From the NCBI GenBank assembly GCA_024803745.1, contig JANJXV010000004.1, forward strand, positions 55,308,358 through 55,372,357: 64,000 nt of DNA, given 5' to 3'. Position 1 is the stretch's first letter, and every line of letters starts with the position of its first letter. Below, one piece after another: positions 22,016 through 33,335 of the stretch. A program made the position numbers and the translations under genes. Below the pieces are notes generated by a model. It saw only the letters and a list, made by a program, of their open reading frames with translations. It was not told the origin of the DNA and ran no database searches. Source of the DNA: Megascapheus bottae. Lineage: Eukaryota; Chordata; Mammalia; Rodentia; Geomyidae.

Positions 22016-23495
22016 GTCAGCGCTGGTGGCAGGAGCTCTGTATCCTATGATGGAGAACAAACAGCATGGAACTATACTACCTCCAAGGCACAGCTCTAAC
22101 TTATTAACAGGTTACAGTACATTCTAAATCGTAATCCCCGCTGTAACCGGTCTTCCAAAGCAGCAGCAATTGTTCCATTTGTTCTCTTGGGCTGAGCACA
22201 AAACAGGGATTAAGCTGGAAACAAAAAGCCAAATGGACCAGCAGATACCATTGCTTTTGCTAAATTACAGACATAAGGTAGACACCTGTTCCTGTGTCTT
22301 TTGCTGCTTCTGTGAAGACCCAACTGGCTACAACCAGGGTATTCATTATTATGGGACCATTGAGAACCCCAGACATTAACTTCTCTCAAAACACAATCCA
22401 CTGTGGAATTTGCTGTACTTGTACATAGACTGCATGCTCACATCCAAGATTTGACAACAAAGAGAGCAGCCCAGGCCTCTTAGACACATCAGGAGAACTT
22501 CCCCATACCTCTTTTTCTTGCTATAGGCAATATCATGGTCTTTGCCTCTGTTTGTCAGGTGTTCCATAATCTCAGTACTGCAATTTAAGAGTCTGTTCTG
22601 TCATATGATAGTCAAGCTCCAAAAAATAAATTTGAATATGATCAAATAACATCTCCTTAATCTTCTATAGAGGAGTTCAGATTTCTGTAGCCAAGATGCA
22701 ACTGAATTGAGCAACTGGTCTCGACTGTGTACTCAACCTCACCCAGAAGAGGAAGAAGCTGTGATTAAATAGCAAGAATTTGTGTTGAAGCAACAAAGTA
22801 CTTTGGGCACAATCCTTGGGTGAAAGATTATATAAACCCAAGTTCAGAGTGATTACCACTATAGGTTCCCTCATTACCTCTGTTGGTTCCCTTTCCTCTG
22901 CTACAAACTTGTAAAAGGCATTTATACCATCTGAGTCATGAACCACTCCTGTGTACCAACTCCTTTCACTGAATGAGTCCTAATGAGTCGTGTTCCAAAA
23001 GGTGCAGTCAAGTTGTTAGATGGAACCAATGAAGCCTTTGAAATCACACACACACACCATTTACTGTCAGCCATGTTAAGCCCATCGAGTTAAATTATAT
23101 GCTATTGAATCACCAAAAGAAGCAGGGGTTTGAAGAGGTGGAATGCAGCTCTGAAGCAGTCACTTAAAAGTTCACCCTGTAATCTTGGTGTTTAGTTAAT
23201 ATTCAGGAAAGAAATGCAATGGCCATAGAAGGCATTTCCATGGCTGCTCAGCAGGTTGGAAAGCAGTAGGTGTGAAAAGAATATATGATTTTCACACCTT
23301 TAACTAGAATCATTGGATTTTACAATGTTGTGAGCACTGTGCATAAATAAAGTATCTCATATAATGGATTCTCAGATAAACAGGATATCAGAAAAATTCT
23401 GCTAGATGAATTGTATGGATAAAACTGATTTGTTGAATGGTAACTCTTGTTCAACCACTTAAAGATAATGAAAATAATAGAACTTATTTTCTAAA
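22016..23495. other. Unique non-genic stretch
   Basis: About 1.5 kb without SINEs. Open frames of 63-89 codons on both strands (such as 22677-22946 minus) have no recognisable product. A very short CA run lies at 23047-23058. Confidence 0.5.
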
Positions 23496-23496
23496 A

Positions 23497-23750
23497 CTAG
23501 GAACCAGTGGCTCACGCCTATAATCCTAACTAGTCAAGAGACTGAAACCTGAGGATCATCGTTTGAAGCCAGCCGGCGGAGGAAAATTCATGAAATGCCC
23601 ATCTCCAGTTGATTACAAAACCAAACAAACAAACACAAAAAAACAAAAAAGAGAAGTGAAGCTGTGGCTCAAATGGCAGACTGCCAGCCTTGAACAAATA
23701 GAAGGTCTGGAACAGTACCCAGGCTGAGTTCAAGCCCTAGGACCAGCACA
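23497..23750 (+). mobile_element. 7SL-Geo dimeric SINE
   Basis: Left head CCAGTGGCTCACGCCTATAA, an expanded A/CAAA-rich linker between the halves, Geo half (AGCTGTGGCTCAAATGGCAG), and a tail that grades into a GA-rich tract. Confidence 0.88.
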
Positions 23751-23835
23751 AAGAAAAGAAAGAAATAAAGAGAGAAGGGGGCAGAGGGGGGAATGAGAGA
23801 GAAAAAGAGAAAGAGAAAGAGAGGGAAGGAAGAGA
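23751..23835. repeat. GA-rich microsatellite at a SINE tail
   Basis: Impure GAAA/GAGA/GGGG repeats following the A tail of the SINE. Confidence 0.85.
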
Positions 23836-24735
23836 AACAATATGTTCACTTTGGAAACATGCCTCAATGTGCATGCTATATGAAGAGCATCCTTAGCTAA
23901 CCACAGATACATGGATGAGGCTCTGTGGGGTGACCCTGACCTCCAGATTGAACCATTGTATGAGGCATACAAGGGCATTACATAAGGTGAAGGGGGCTAA
24001 GAAAGAAATTAGTTATTTCTACAGAGAGCCATAGCTGAAGGGAAGATGACAAAGAGGCGTGCACCTTGAGAGAGAAGTGAATTTGGACCAGAGGAGACTA
24101 AGGAGTGATTTTCTAGCTTGGCAGAATAATAGCAAAAGTGGCAAGAAGGCAGGAAATCATCACAATCACAAAAACTACAGAAATATATCAACTAAGTTCA
24201 TTGTATTCCCCTGCCTATGCTATGGTCAGAGCACCAAGGTCTTTAGAAGACAGAGTGTACTACTGCTTCTTCTTTAAAATTCTGGGAAGAGTTCTTAACC
24301 ACCTTCTCGTGTCCTCAGAAGAAACATTCCCGGGTCTATTTCTCTATATGTTGACTCCACATTGTTGGCCTCCTAGCCAGTGGCTCTGGATTTGCAGTGC
24401 ATTCTATACTGTGAGCCCCTATGAACTTCCCCAGAAGCTGCATTTCTTCAGATAAGAACTGTGCTTTTAATACTACTCGAGGGTATCCTACCATTCACCA
24501 GATAAAGCCAAGTCTTTCCAACTGCAAATGTCTTAGTGATCTGGTCTCAATTGTTTAAGTATTAACATAATGTTCATATTTTCATTTTACTTATTTCCTG
24601 CTACTTTTCTTTCGTATACAGCCATGATAGAATCTTACTATTAGGAGACTATAGATTTGAAATTTGATTTGAGAGAAGGGAGGGGCTAGTTTAGATCTAA
24701 TTTTTTTAGGGTTTTTTTTGGGGGGGTTGTTTGTT
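23836..24735. other. Unique non-genic stretch
   Basis: No repeat recognised. The 105-codon plus frame (24138-24455) overlaps other frames and resembles nothing I know. Confidence 0.5.
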
Positions 24736-24907
24736 TTTTGCCAGACTTGGGCCTAATCACCGTCCTTGAGATTTCTCCAGGTTAATGGTCTACAACTTGA
24801 GTCACAGCACCACTTTCGTCGTTTTTCTATGCATGTGGTATCTGGAAATCAAACCCAGGGCTTTGTGCATGCAACGCAAGCACTCTACCACCAGGCCAAA
24901 CTCCCAG
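24736..24907 (-). mobile_element. IDL-Geo SINE
   Basis: A poly-T/G-rich tail, a diverged Geo half (GAGTCACAGCACCACTTTCG), and an ID-like half (GGGCTTTGTGCATGCAACGC). TTTTTTTAG on both sides may be the target-site duplication. Confidence 0.85.
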
Positions 24908-24943
24908 AACTTTTTTTTAGTATTTTTCAAAATTATTTTAACA

Positions 24944-25223
24944 GCCAGGCGTGGTAGTTCATGCCTGTAATCCTAGCTATTCAGAGGCTAAGATCTGAGA
25001 ATCAAAGTTCAAAGCCAGCCTGGGAACAAAAGGGCCTGAGACTCTTATCTCCAGTTAACCTCTAGAAATTGGGAAGTGGGGCATGGCTTAAGGGTAGGGC
25101 AGTAGCCTTGATTTGAAGAACTCAGGGACAATGCCCAGGCTCAGGGGTAGGGGAGTAGCCTTGAGCTGAAGAGCTCAGGGACAGCACCCAGGCTGAGTCC
25201 AAACCCCATGACCACCCCCAAAA
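24944..25223 (+). mobile_element. Young 7SL-Geo SINE with duplicated Geo segment and 15-bp TSD
   Basis: Near-consensus left half (GCCAGGCGTGGTAGTTCATG) and linker. Geo then carries its middle segment twice, as GTAGCCTTGATTTGAAGAAC and GTAGCCTTGAGCTGAAGAGC, each followed by CTCAGGGACA and CCCAGGCT. AAAATTATTTTAACA at 24929-24943 is repeated exactly at 25224-25238, so this longer form integrated as a unit and fairly recently. Confidence 0.92.
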
Positions 25224-25238
25224 AAAATTATTTTAACA

Positions 25239-26058
25239 AAGAAAATCCCAACTTACTTCCATAGACTTTCTACTTTACCAAAAAAACCCAAAAAAAACAG
25301 TGTGTCATTTTGGTGAGATTTTTCTCTTTTAAAATCTAGAACCCAAGTAAAATTTTAGTGAGACTTGACTCACAAGATTTTATGTAAGAGACCTCCTTCA
25401 CGACTATTTAAAACAGTCATGTATTTATTGGCTTAGAACAATCTGTACTGCATGTCCCTCACTGTTGCAGAGTTCAAAGTCCCTGGAGATCCAGTGGAGA
25501 ACAAGACAGGTGGCCCCACCAAGTTCAGTGGAGAATAAAACAGTGTAAGTAAAGTGGCTGGGCCATAGCTATGGTTTGCTCTAGCATTACCTCCCTCCCC
25601 ACATCCCACCCCACCCCTCCCCACACCCCACCCCACTTACTCCTATTACACAGGGAAAACCGGAGGGAAGGACAGAAGACCAGAAAAAACAGCTGCCCTG
25701 TATTTCCCTGGCAGTTTCTTCATAGACATTAGCTCTTCTGAAGCCAATGATGTCTGTAAAGACTGGTAAAATTTGGAAGCGAGATTATCTGATCCATCTT
25801 ATGAATGATCCTGTTCTCATAACAACTTCTTTTTCTGAGATACTTCTGAGATCTTTTTTTCTGAGATAATTTCCATTATATTTTTGCAGCCTTGAAATTT
25901 TAAAAAAATATATCATATCTAGCCTCTGTAAGAATTTTAGCTTTACAGAAACTGAGGTTGTCAGTTAAGACCTGTTAGGTTGACAATAATAGAAATCAAC
26001 ATGAGCTAGCTTCATTGAAATAAAAAATTGATTCTAAGGTAACCAGGCTGATTCATGA
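25239..26058. other. Unique non-genic stretch
   Basis: Contains a C-rich stretch at about 25590-25640 (CCCCACC units) and is otherwise unremarkable. The 67-codon minus frame there is poly-Gly-like and not a gene. Confidence 0.55.
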
Positions 26059-26074
26059 AAGGTTACCTAGGAGA

Positions 26075-26462
26075 AGTGTACAGAACTAGAGCAAATCATG
26101 TTGAGTAAGATAAGCCAAGACCAAAGGAACAAAAGGCCTTTTGATATGTGGATATTAGATTCAAACAGTACGAGGGAAATGACTCAATATTCAAGTACTC
26201 CACGTCATTGACATGAATTTGGAGATATAAATATATCTATATAGACATATTGGTCTATATATGATATATATTCCATAGACTTATATTGATATGTATCTAT
26301 GACATACAAAATTCAGCTTAATTTTAATTATGGCCTTAAAGGTATGTGCCAGTGATTGCATATAGAGAATTTTTTCTTGAATACTTGACTATAGAACATG
26401 ACATTTGAAATATGATGTAAAAATTCAATTTTAATAAAAAGTTTTAATAAAGGAAAAAAAAG
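26075..26462 (+). mobile_element. L1 3' end, second lineage, with probable TSD
   Basis: The ORF2 end (IMLSKISQDQRNKRPFDMWI) and the same AT-rich 3' UTR as the copy at 21008 (CAGTGATTGCATATAGAGAA) end in AATAAA and A-rich sequence. AGGTTACCTAGGAG upstream and AGATTACCCAGGAT downstream look like the aged target-site duplication. Confidence 0.85.
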
Positions 26463-26686
26463 ATTACCCAGGATTATGAAGTCAGCCAAGTTTCAGAAAA
26501 ATCTAGAAACAAAATTGAGAAAGCTTTTGGGACCCTTAGTTGCTTTGCTCTTTTAGCACAGGTACCTCTTTGTTCTCTTCAAATCATATTTCTTGGAAGC
26601 TTTCCTACTGCCTGAGTTTCACCGCCTCAATTCTAGCCGTAACAAAAAAAATGACTGGCTGTTACTGGGTCTTAACACCAAGTTCT

Positions 26687-26917
26687 TTTTTTTGGTCGTG
26701 GGCTTTGAACCCTGGGCCTGGGCCTTGTCCCTGAGCTCTTCACTCAAGACTAGCACTCTATCACGTCACCCACAGCACCACTTCTAGCTTTCTGGTGATT
26801 AATTGGAGATCAGAGTCTCATGTACTTCAGTGCCTGGGCTGGCTTGGAACTGCAATCTTCAGATCTCAACCTCTTGTATCTAGGATTACAGGCATGAGCC
26901 ACCAGAGCCAGGTCCTA
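26687..26917 (-). mobile_element. 7SL-Geo SINE, left arm of an inverted pair
   Basis: Poly-T tail, Geo (CTGAGCTCTTCACTCAAGAC), linker GGTGATTAATTGGAGATCAG, and 7SL head (CTAGGATTACAGGCATGAGC). CACCAAGTTCTT at about 26676 and CACCAAATTCTT at about 26919 flank it. Confidence 0.92.
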
Positions 26918-26950
26918 GCACCAAATTCTTGAGTGTAAGAATTAAATAGT

Positions 26951-27182
26951 CCGGGTGCAGTGGCCCACACCTGTAAATCCTAACTACTCAGGAGGCTGAG
27001 ATCTAAGGATCAAGGTTCAAAGCTAGCCCAGGCACTAAAGTTTGTGAGACTCTTATCTCCAATTAACCACTAGAAAATGGGAAGTGGGGCTGTGGCTCAA
27101 AGGCTAGGGCAGTAATCTTGAGCTAAAGAGCTCAGGGACAGCGCCCAATCCCAGAGTTCAAGCTCCATGACAAAAAAAAAAA
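26951..27182 (+). mobile_element. 7SL-Geo SINE, right arm of an inverted pair
   Basis: Complete copy (CCGGGTGCAGTGGCCCACAC to an A12 tail). AGAATTAAATAG at 26938-26949 and AGAATTGAATAG at 27183-27194 form its target-site duplication. It is inverted relative to the SINE 33 bases upstream. Confidence 0.93.
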
Positions 27183-27194
27183 AGAATTGAATAG

Positions 27195-27607
27195 GCTTAC
27201 TCTGTTTTGACCAATAGCTACAGTGAGATAGTGCCCTTTCTACAAATGTGGCAGCCATGACAATCCCTCTGAGAGGCATTGCAAGCTGGAAGATACCTAC
27301 CTTAGAATGGAAAACCCTGTCTTTCCAAATCCACTTAGGTTACAAGTTTCTTTGGTGAAAAACAATATGAAGAAAGAGAAGAACAATGTGTTCAACAATT
27401 AAACCTAGAAGTTATACCAGAGCAGAGCTTCTCAGATATATTGGCTTCAAGGCGCAAGGTGCCCTTTACCTTCCATTTTAATTGATAAGTAAGATATTTG
27501 GTGCATTTGTTTTGATTAATAAGATATACCAAAAAAATTTAAAAAAATAAAGCTTGGCAGAAAGGTTCCTCTCCAAATTAACTGAGTAAACCTCAGTGAC
27601 CTCACTT
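27195..27607. other. Non-genic stretch
   Basis: Nothing recognised. Confidence 0.55.
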
Positions 27608-27705
27608 TTTGTGCGCATGTGTACTGGGACTTGAACTCTGGGCTCACATTGTCATTTAGCTTTTTCTGCTTATTCTACCACTCAAGTTACACCTCCACTT
27701 CCTAG
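27608..27705 (-). mobile_element. Geo half-element
   Basis: GGGACTTGAACTCTGGGCTC, then CTACCACTCAAGTTACACCT and CCACTTCC are the reverse complement of Geo. No left monomer follows. Confidence 0.65.
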
Positions 27706-28002
27706 TGTCCCCACTTTTAGATAGCCTTGATTATGCTATTTACTATGGTAAGGACTGAATGACACAAGATGGCAAATGCTTAGCATACCACCTGAGATCT
27801 AGTGATTATTTGATGCGTTCCTTGTTTTCACTGTTTCATTGCTTAGCATATCAGTATTCACAGATCGGATGGATGTCTTTATGCTTTGGGAATTGGTGTA
27901 TATATGATAACTTGGGTCTGGTGTCCTAGGAGTACCTACCCCACAGGAGAACATGCCAGGAAACGATGCCTCTGAGATAGCCACTAGCCCATTGCATTCA
28001 GC
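27706..28002. other. Non-genic stretch
   Basis: Nothing recognised. A 61-codon minus frame is not recognisable. Confidence 0.5.
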
Positions 28003-28260
28003 TAGCTTGTCTGATGCTGATGGCTCAGGACTATAGTTCTAGCTACTCAGGAGACTGAGATCTGAGGATTGCTATTCGAAACCAGCCCAGGCAGGAAAGT
28101 CTGTTAGACGCTTATCTCCAATAAACTACTTTTAAAAAGCCAGCAGTGGCACCATGGCTTACCTAGTAGAGCACTAACCTTGAGCACAAATTGGTGCTGG
28201 GATAGTCCCAGGCCTGAGTTCAAGCCCCCAAATCAGCAAACAAAACAAAACAAACACAAG
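28003..28260 (+). mobile_element. 7SL-Geo dimeric SINE
   Basis: Left half (CTAGCTACTCAGGAGACTGA) and an altered Geo half (CCATGGCTTACCTAGTAGAG), with a CAAAA-repeat tail. Confidence 0.85.
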
Positions 28261-28883
28261 CGATAGGTTCCCTGAGCTGTTCTGGTCTGGGGAAACACTA
28301 CCTTCACATAGGGCAAAATTCAAATATATTTAGCTTTAGTAATGGTGATACTGGATCTACTCCCAATCTTCTATTTCTACCTTGATCAAAAGAGCAGTTT
28401 CTTGGAACCTTAACTGAAGTTTTACTTCTGGCTTAGAAGAAAAACAACCACCACTTTTCAACCAGTTTCAAGTAAATCTGACTCTATCCTATCTAAAATT
28501 GATTCTTCATTCTTTTATTCTGTTCCAAACCAACAGAGAAAAAAAACAAAATGGGAAATTTAAGATTTCCTGTATAGCCCTTTGGGGCCCTTTCAAAGTC
28601 ACATGAAATTAGAAATTAAGAAATGATCACTACTATCTGAATGCCTCACAAACTTTCTTCACCCTCATTTTCTATCTTTGGTTGACAATACAAAATATTT
28701 AGGTGGTTTGATTTTCTTTACCCAGTGTCAGTATTTTCCAGTGAAATGAATCAAAAAAGGATTTCCTTGAAGCCTACACTGCCCCTGCTCAAGGATAAAA
28801 AAAAATGACTCTTATGAAAACAAGAAGGTAAAATTCTACATCTGTGATTCCTAATTAGTTTTATTTCATTGTGATATGTTGTC
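28261..28883. other. Non-genic stretch
   Basis: No gene or repeat recognised. Confidence 0.55.
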
Positions 28884-29068
28884 CAGGAGTTTGAATCCTC
28901 ATCAGGGTCTGGGCACTGTCCCTGAGACTCTTTTGCTCAAGACAAACCATTCAACCATTTGAGCCAAAACTCCACTTCCAGCTCTTTTACAAATTGATTA
29001 GAAATAAGAGTTTCACAGACCATCCACTGCAATTCTCATTTCTCGGCCTCCTGAGTAGCAAGCTACTG
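28884..29068 (-). mobile_element. 7SL-Geo SINE, head truncated
   Basis: Geo (GGGCACTGTCCCTGAGACTC, TTTGAGCCAAAACTCCACTT), the linker, then only part of the 7SL half (GGCCTCCTGAGTAGC). Confidence 0.78.
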
Positions 29069-29285
29069 TCTAGGATCTGCTCCCACCAGATCCTGCCAAA
29101 CATGGCCCAGGTCTGGGACCTGACACACCATAATAAAGAGGTAGGAAATAACCTCAGAGAGTTGGCAAGTTAGAATCAATTAATTTGAAGCATATTCTCT
29201 GCTTTCCTTACTTTTTACTTTAAAACTTTTCTGTAAATTTCCTCGGGAAACATTTAAATTCTTCTTCATTCTATAATTTTCAAAG

Positions 29286-29360
29286 AACTAGGCAATGGGG
29301 TGTGGTTTAAGTGGTAGAGCACCTCAGTTGCAAGTACAAAACCCCAATATTGTGCAAAAC
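29286..29360 (+). mobile_element. ID- or Geo-like monomer relic
   Basis: GGGTGTGGTTTAAGTGGTAG followed by AGCACCTCAGTTGCAAG and a decayed B-box and CAAAAC tail. The two monomer types cannot be told apart at this divergence. Confidence 0.5.
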
Positions 29361-30830
29361 AAGAAACTAAAATCTAGTACCTTTGGCTTAACCTCATGAG
29401 TGAATGTAACAAAGCATCAAAGGCTCAGTCATAATCACAAAAAACAATAATATTTTGAAGAAAAAAATTTAATCAACAGCCCAATTGGTAAACCAATTAA
29501 AATGTTTACATTTCACTCAAATAATAAAATGTTTATTTATATTTTATACCTTTCATAAAGCCTAGTGGTTGACATTTTTGTTAGATGCTTCTCATAATTT
29601 GGAATACAAACTTCTTCCAGCTGTTCTGAGTCAGTGGTTTGGCAAGATGTAATGGGAATAGGATGAGGATGATGCTAATTAGTAGCCATATAAGGAAGTC
29701 TCTTTCTTACTTATGCAAAATGCATTGCGCCTGGTAAAAAGACTTTCTTTGTCTTTGACCACCCAAGATGTACTTCAAGGAAATGCTGTTTCATTTTAAT
29801 TTAAAAAACAAAAAACCTGGCATTGAGTGAAAGAAAATTAAATGACATGCATTTGAGCCCTCATAAATAATTTTTATTTTATCTATTAATTACTTCTTTT
29901 ATGCTGATCTCTGATAATATTTATTTGGTTTCTTTTCATGCTAATCACCCCTCCCAAAAGGCTTTGCATGTCATATTTAAGCATCTATAAAATAGGACAT
30001 GGCTAAATAAGTCTCATATTAACAGAGAATATTTTGAAAGAAATGATTATCAGGAAATATGGTTCTAAGAACAGTGATGCCCACAAATCTTAGTCACTCA
30101 AGTTTAACCACAGCTAACATACTCTATCCATTTTGTGTGCATTTTTTTAATATAGGAAAGATTGGAGAGCTTTACAATTCAAGATTCATTACTAAGCAGA
30201 ACCATAAGGATTTCAACCTCTTCTTTCCCTGCATTCTAACGATAGCATTAACCCCAGTGTCTCATGAGAAACTAAGGGCTCATCAGTCCGATAGGACAAT
30301 AAATTGACCAAAGGAAACAGTCCAATTTCCACAGAATGATGTTATATAATGCAGAGAAAGCTATGGATTTTTTTTAATCCCTAAACATTTTCAGTCTGAA
30401 CCAAAAATAAAGACAAGGAGAATCCTTCCAAGATCGTGTCATGAAGTAATGAAGATTCTCTATTTTTTTCCCACCCAACTCTACTCTTTTACCACAGAGT
30501 TCTATAAACTTCGAGAGCTATTTCAGTACACACACATTGAACAAATTAATATAAAAGAGGATTCTGGAAGATAAAGATTTGAAGCAAGCAAAAAGAGAGA
30601 AGAATTTCTGCTTTTCTGTGGAAATAGATTCTGGAAAAAAGAATCTTTTGTTTTAAGTTCTTAAATTTCTTCAGTGATTCTGATCACATCTGTGGATGTT
30701 CTCCAATTTTCAAAAAATATCTCCAGATCTTTGCTAAGTACAGCAGTTATTAGAATCTGAATTTTTTAATTACTGTGCTTTTTATTATTAACTAATATTC
30801 AATGTTCAAAGCATTTCTGATTTGAACTAA
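29361..30830. other. AT-rich SINE-free stretch, possible conserved noncoding DNA
   Basis: About 1.5 kb without recent insertions. The part at 29690-29990 contains octamer-like (TTATGCAAAATGCATT) and TAATTA words. There is no coding potential beyond a chance 82-codon frame at 30059-30307. Any regulatory role is inference. Confidence 0.35.
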
Positions 30831-31064
30831 TTTTTTTTGTCAGTAATGGGACTTGAACTCTGGGCCTGAGTGCTGTCCCTGAGCTCTTCGGCTCAAGGCT
30901 ACTGCTCTACCGCTTGAGCCATAGCACCACTTCTGGTTTTCTGGTGGTTAACTGGAGATAAGTCTCATGGACTTTTTAGGGCCTGGGCTGGCTTTGAACT
31001 GAGATCCTCAGATCTCAGCCTCCCAAATAGCTAGGATTACAGGCATGGCCACCAGCACCCAGCA
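30831..31064 (-). mobile_element. 7SL-Geo dimeric SINE
   Basis: Near-consensus: poly-T, GGGACTTGAACTCTGGGCCT, GCTCTACCGCTTGAGCCATA, the linker GTGGTTAACTGGAGATAAG, and the head AGCTAGGATTACAGGCATGG. Confidence 0.92.
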
Positions 31065-31084
31065 AATTAAATATTTTTAAACAT

Positions 31085-31205
31085 TAGTTATGAGCATATA
31101 TTACTCGTACAAGGAAGTTTCACTAACATTTCCATTTGTGCTTATAATGTATCCTATTAGGCTCACCCCCATCTCTCTTCTTTATCCCTCCAACTTCCTC
31201 TATTT
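31085..31205 (-). mobile_element. Old L1-type 3'-end relic (antisense)
   Basis: ACAAGGAAGTTTCACTAACA, then TTTCCATTTGTGCTTATAAT and CTCACCCCCATCTCTCTTC recur in similar order at 40852 and 47620. I read this as the antisense of an old rodent L1 3' end. The family is uncertain. Confidence 0.45.
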
Positions 31206-31225
31206 TGTTGTTATTGTTGTTGTTT

Positions 31226-31414
31226 TGCCAGTCCTGGGGCTTGAACTCAGAGCCCGGGCACTGTCCCTTAACTTCTTTTGCTCAAGGCTAGCACTCTACC
31301 ACTTGAGCCTCATTGCCACTTCCAGCTTTTTTTGTTTATGTGGTATTGAGGAATTGAACCCAGGGCTTCATGCATGCTAGGCAAGTACTCTACCACTAAG
31401 TCACATTCCCAGCT
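31226..31414 (-). mobile_element. IDL-Geo SINE with target-site duplication
   Basis: GTT-repeat tail, Geo (GGGGCTTGAACTCAGAGCCC), an ID-like half (TTCATGCATGCTAGGCAAGT), and the end CCCAGCTC. ACTTCCTCTAT at 31193 and ACTTCCTTTAT at 31419 flank it. Confidence 0.92.
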
Positions 31415-32305
31415 CATGACTTCCTTTATAAAACAATTTAACAGGCTTATTGTTGTGTTTTCACACACTCACACACACATAAATACTTCACTATATTCCT
31501 CTTTTCCATTGGCCCTCCCAACATTCACTGGTTCTTAGTACTCTAGAAAGTTTTACTGTCATTCACTTTTCAAAATTTAATACATATTAATTTCTTATCA
31601 GTCTACCATATTTTTAACAGAATAAATAAGAAATCAAGCCACAAGTTTATTAGGCAAGATTAGATGTCAGATTCCATTTCTATGGAGTATTTCACATATG
31701 ACCTACCCTCTCCAAATGGCAATTACAAACTCTGGATATAACACAAAGAAGTCGAAAGCCATTTGGAAATTGTGTAAAACTGGTGAAACTTGAGATGGAG
31801 ATGGTCAATATTTAGAGGAAGAATATGAGGCCGATCATTGCCTGGATTTTTGTTTGTTTTAGAACAGCATAGGAAGATAATGAAGACCTAAATAGAAACC
31901 TTACTAGCTAAGAAATCAGAAGAGAAAATTCTGAGTAAAATCAGTAGGAAAATGAAGGGAGGAATATTGAAAAGAGGAGAGCCATGGAGGAAGTCTCCAA
32001 ATTCCATATACAAACTCTTCCTGAATCTCTAGCTAACCTCCAAATTAAACATACGCTGAATAGATTTAAAAAAGAAGCCTAATTAAGACTAAACAAACTG
32101 AACTTTCCAGAGTAACATACAGAATTCAGTAGATACTGGCATTGCAGTATTTGCAGAATACATGGCACAATCCAAAATTCTTGCATACAGAAAGAAGCAG
32201 GAGAGATGACAATCACAGGGACTAAGTCCCAGAGGTTTATACACTGGAATCAACAAACAAATGTTTTAAAGCAGCCATTTCAATTTTGCTCAAAAATATG
32301 AGGAA

Positions 32306-32844
32306 ATGACATTGTCCCATTCATAAGGAAATGAAAAGACTTGGGAAAAATATCATATTAAGTGAAGTAAGCCAGACCCCCCCCAAAAAAAACATAGGTT
32401 TCATTGTTTCCCTCATTTGGAATAATTAGGACACATCTAGGATTTTCCTAACAGATGATCACAATAGCTCAAAAGCTATGTACATATGGTCATACAGGAT
32501 GAGACTAATGAACTCTAGGATATGGAAACAAGAGGTTTGTTTTTGTGATTGTTGTTCTTAATATACTGTGCAAAGTTATTTCTTTTCTCTCTTTTTTCCA
32601 CTCATGGCTAATCTCATGTGGTTTCTGTACTGACTTTGTTTATATTGTATATAAGTTTATTTGTTTATTTGAAATAGGGAAGGGAAGGGGGAAAACAAGA
32701 TGATTAGGAGGGGTGGGGGGGAGGAAAAGGAGGACAAAACATAGAGAAAGTTATATCAAGATTCAAGAAGTAATGTACCCATTACCTGACATATGTAACT
32801 GTAACCTCTCTATACATTATCCAGATAATAAAATACAATAAAAG
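32306..32844 (+). mobile_element. Young 5'-truncated L1 with perfect 13-bp TSD
   Basis: The remnant of the ORF2 end (ATATCATATTAAGTGAAGTA) is followed by the 3' UTR with polypurine tract (32681-32722) and AATAAA tail. AAATATGAGGAAA at 32293-32305 is repeated exactly at 32845-32857. Total length is about 540 bases, so the element cannot be autonomous. Confidence 0.95.
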
Positions 32845-32857
32845 AAATATGAGGAAA

Positions 32858-33335
32858 GCTGGGTATTAGTGACTCATGTCTATAATCTTAGCTATTCAAG
32901 AGGCTGAGATTTGAGTATCATGGTTCAAATCCAGCATGGAAACGAAAGTCCATGAGCCTCTAGTAAACTATCAAAAAGGCCAGGAACGCTGGGTGTGGTG
33001 GCTCACTCCTATAATACTAACTACTCAGGAGGCTGAGATCTGAGGATCGAGGTTCAAGCCTGGCACTAAAGAACATGAGATTCTTATCTTTAATTAATCA
33101 CTAGAAAACGGGAAGCAGGGCTGTGGCTGCAGCAGTAGGGTGGTTGTCTTGAGCTGAAGAGCTCAGGGACAGCACCCAGTCCCTGAATTCAAGCACCATG
33201 ACCCACAAAAAAAAAAAAAAAACGAAAAAAAAAAACAAAAAAACATGAATTGAGCTATGACTCAAGAAGACCGCTAGTCTTGAGCAAAGAAATCAGAAAG
33301 CACATCCAGTTCTGAGTTCTTAAAAAAGAAAACAT
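32858..33335 (+). mobile_element. 7SL-Geo SINE interrupted by another 7SL-Geo SINE
   Basis: The 7SL half lies at 32858-32986 (GCTGGGTATTAGTGACTCAT). The Geo half resumes near 33245 (GAGCTATGACTCAAGAAGAC). It abuts the 3' duplication of the young L1. Confidence 0.85.
32987..33244 (+). mobile_element. 7SL-Geo SINE nested at a monomer junction
   Basis: A complete inner copy (GCTGGGTGTGGTGGCTCACT to a long A-rich tail with CG and C interruptions) inserted between the two halves of the outer SINE. Confidence 0.88.
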
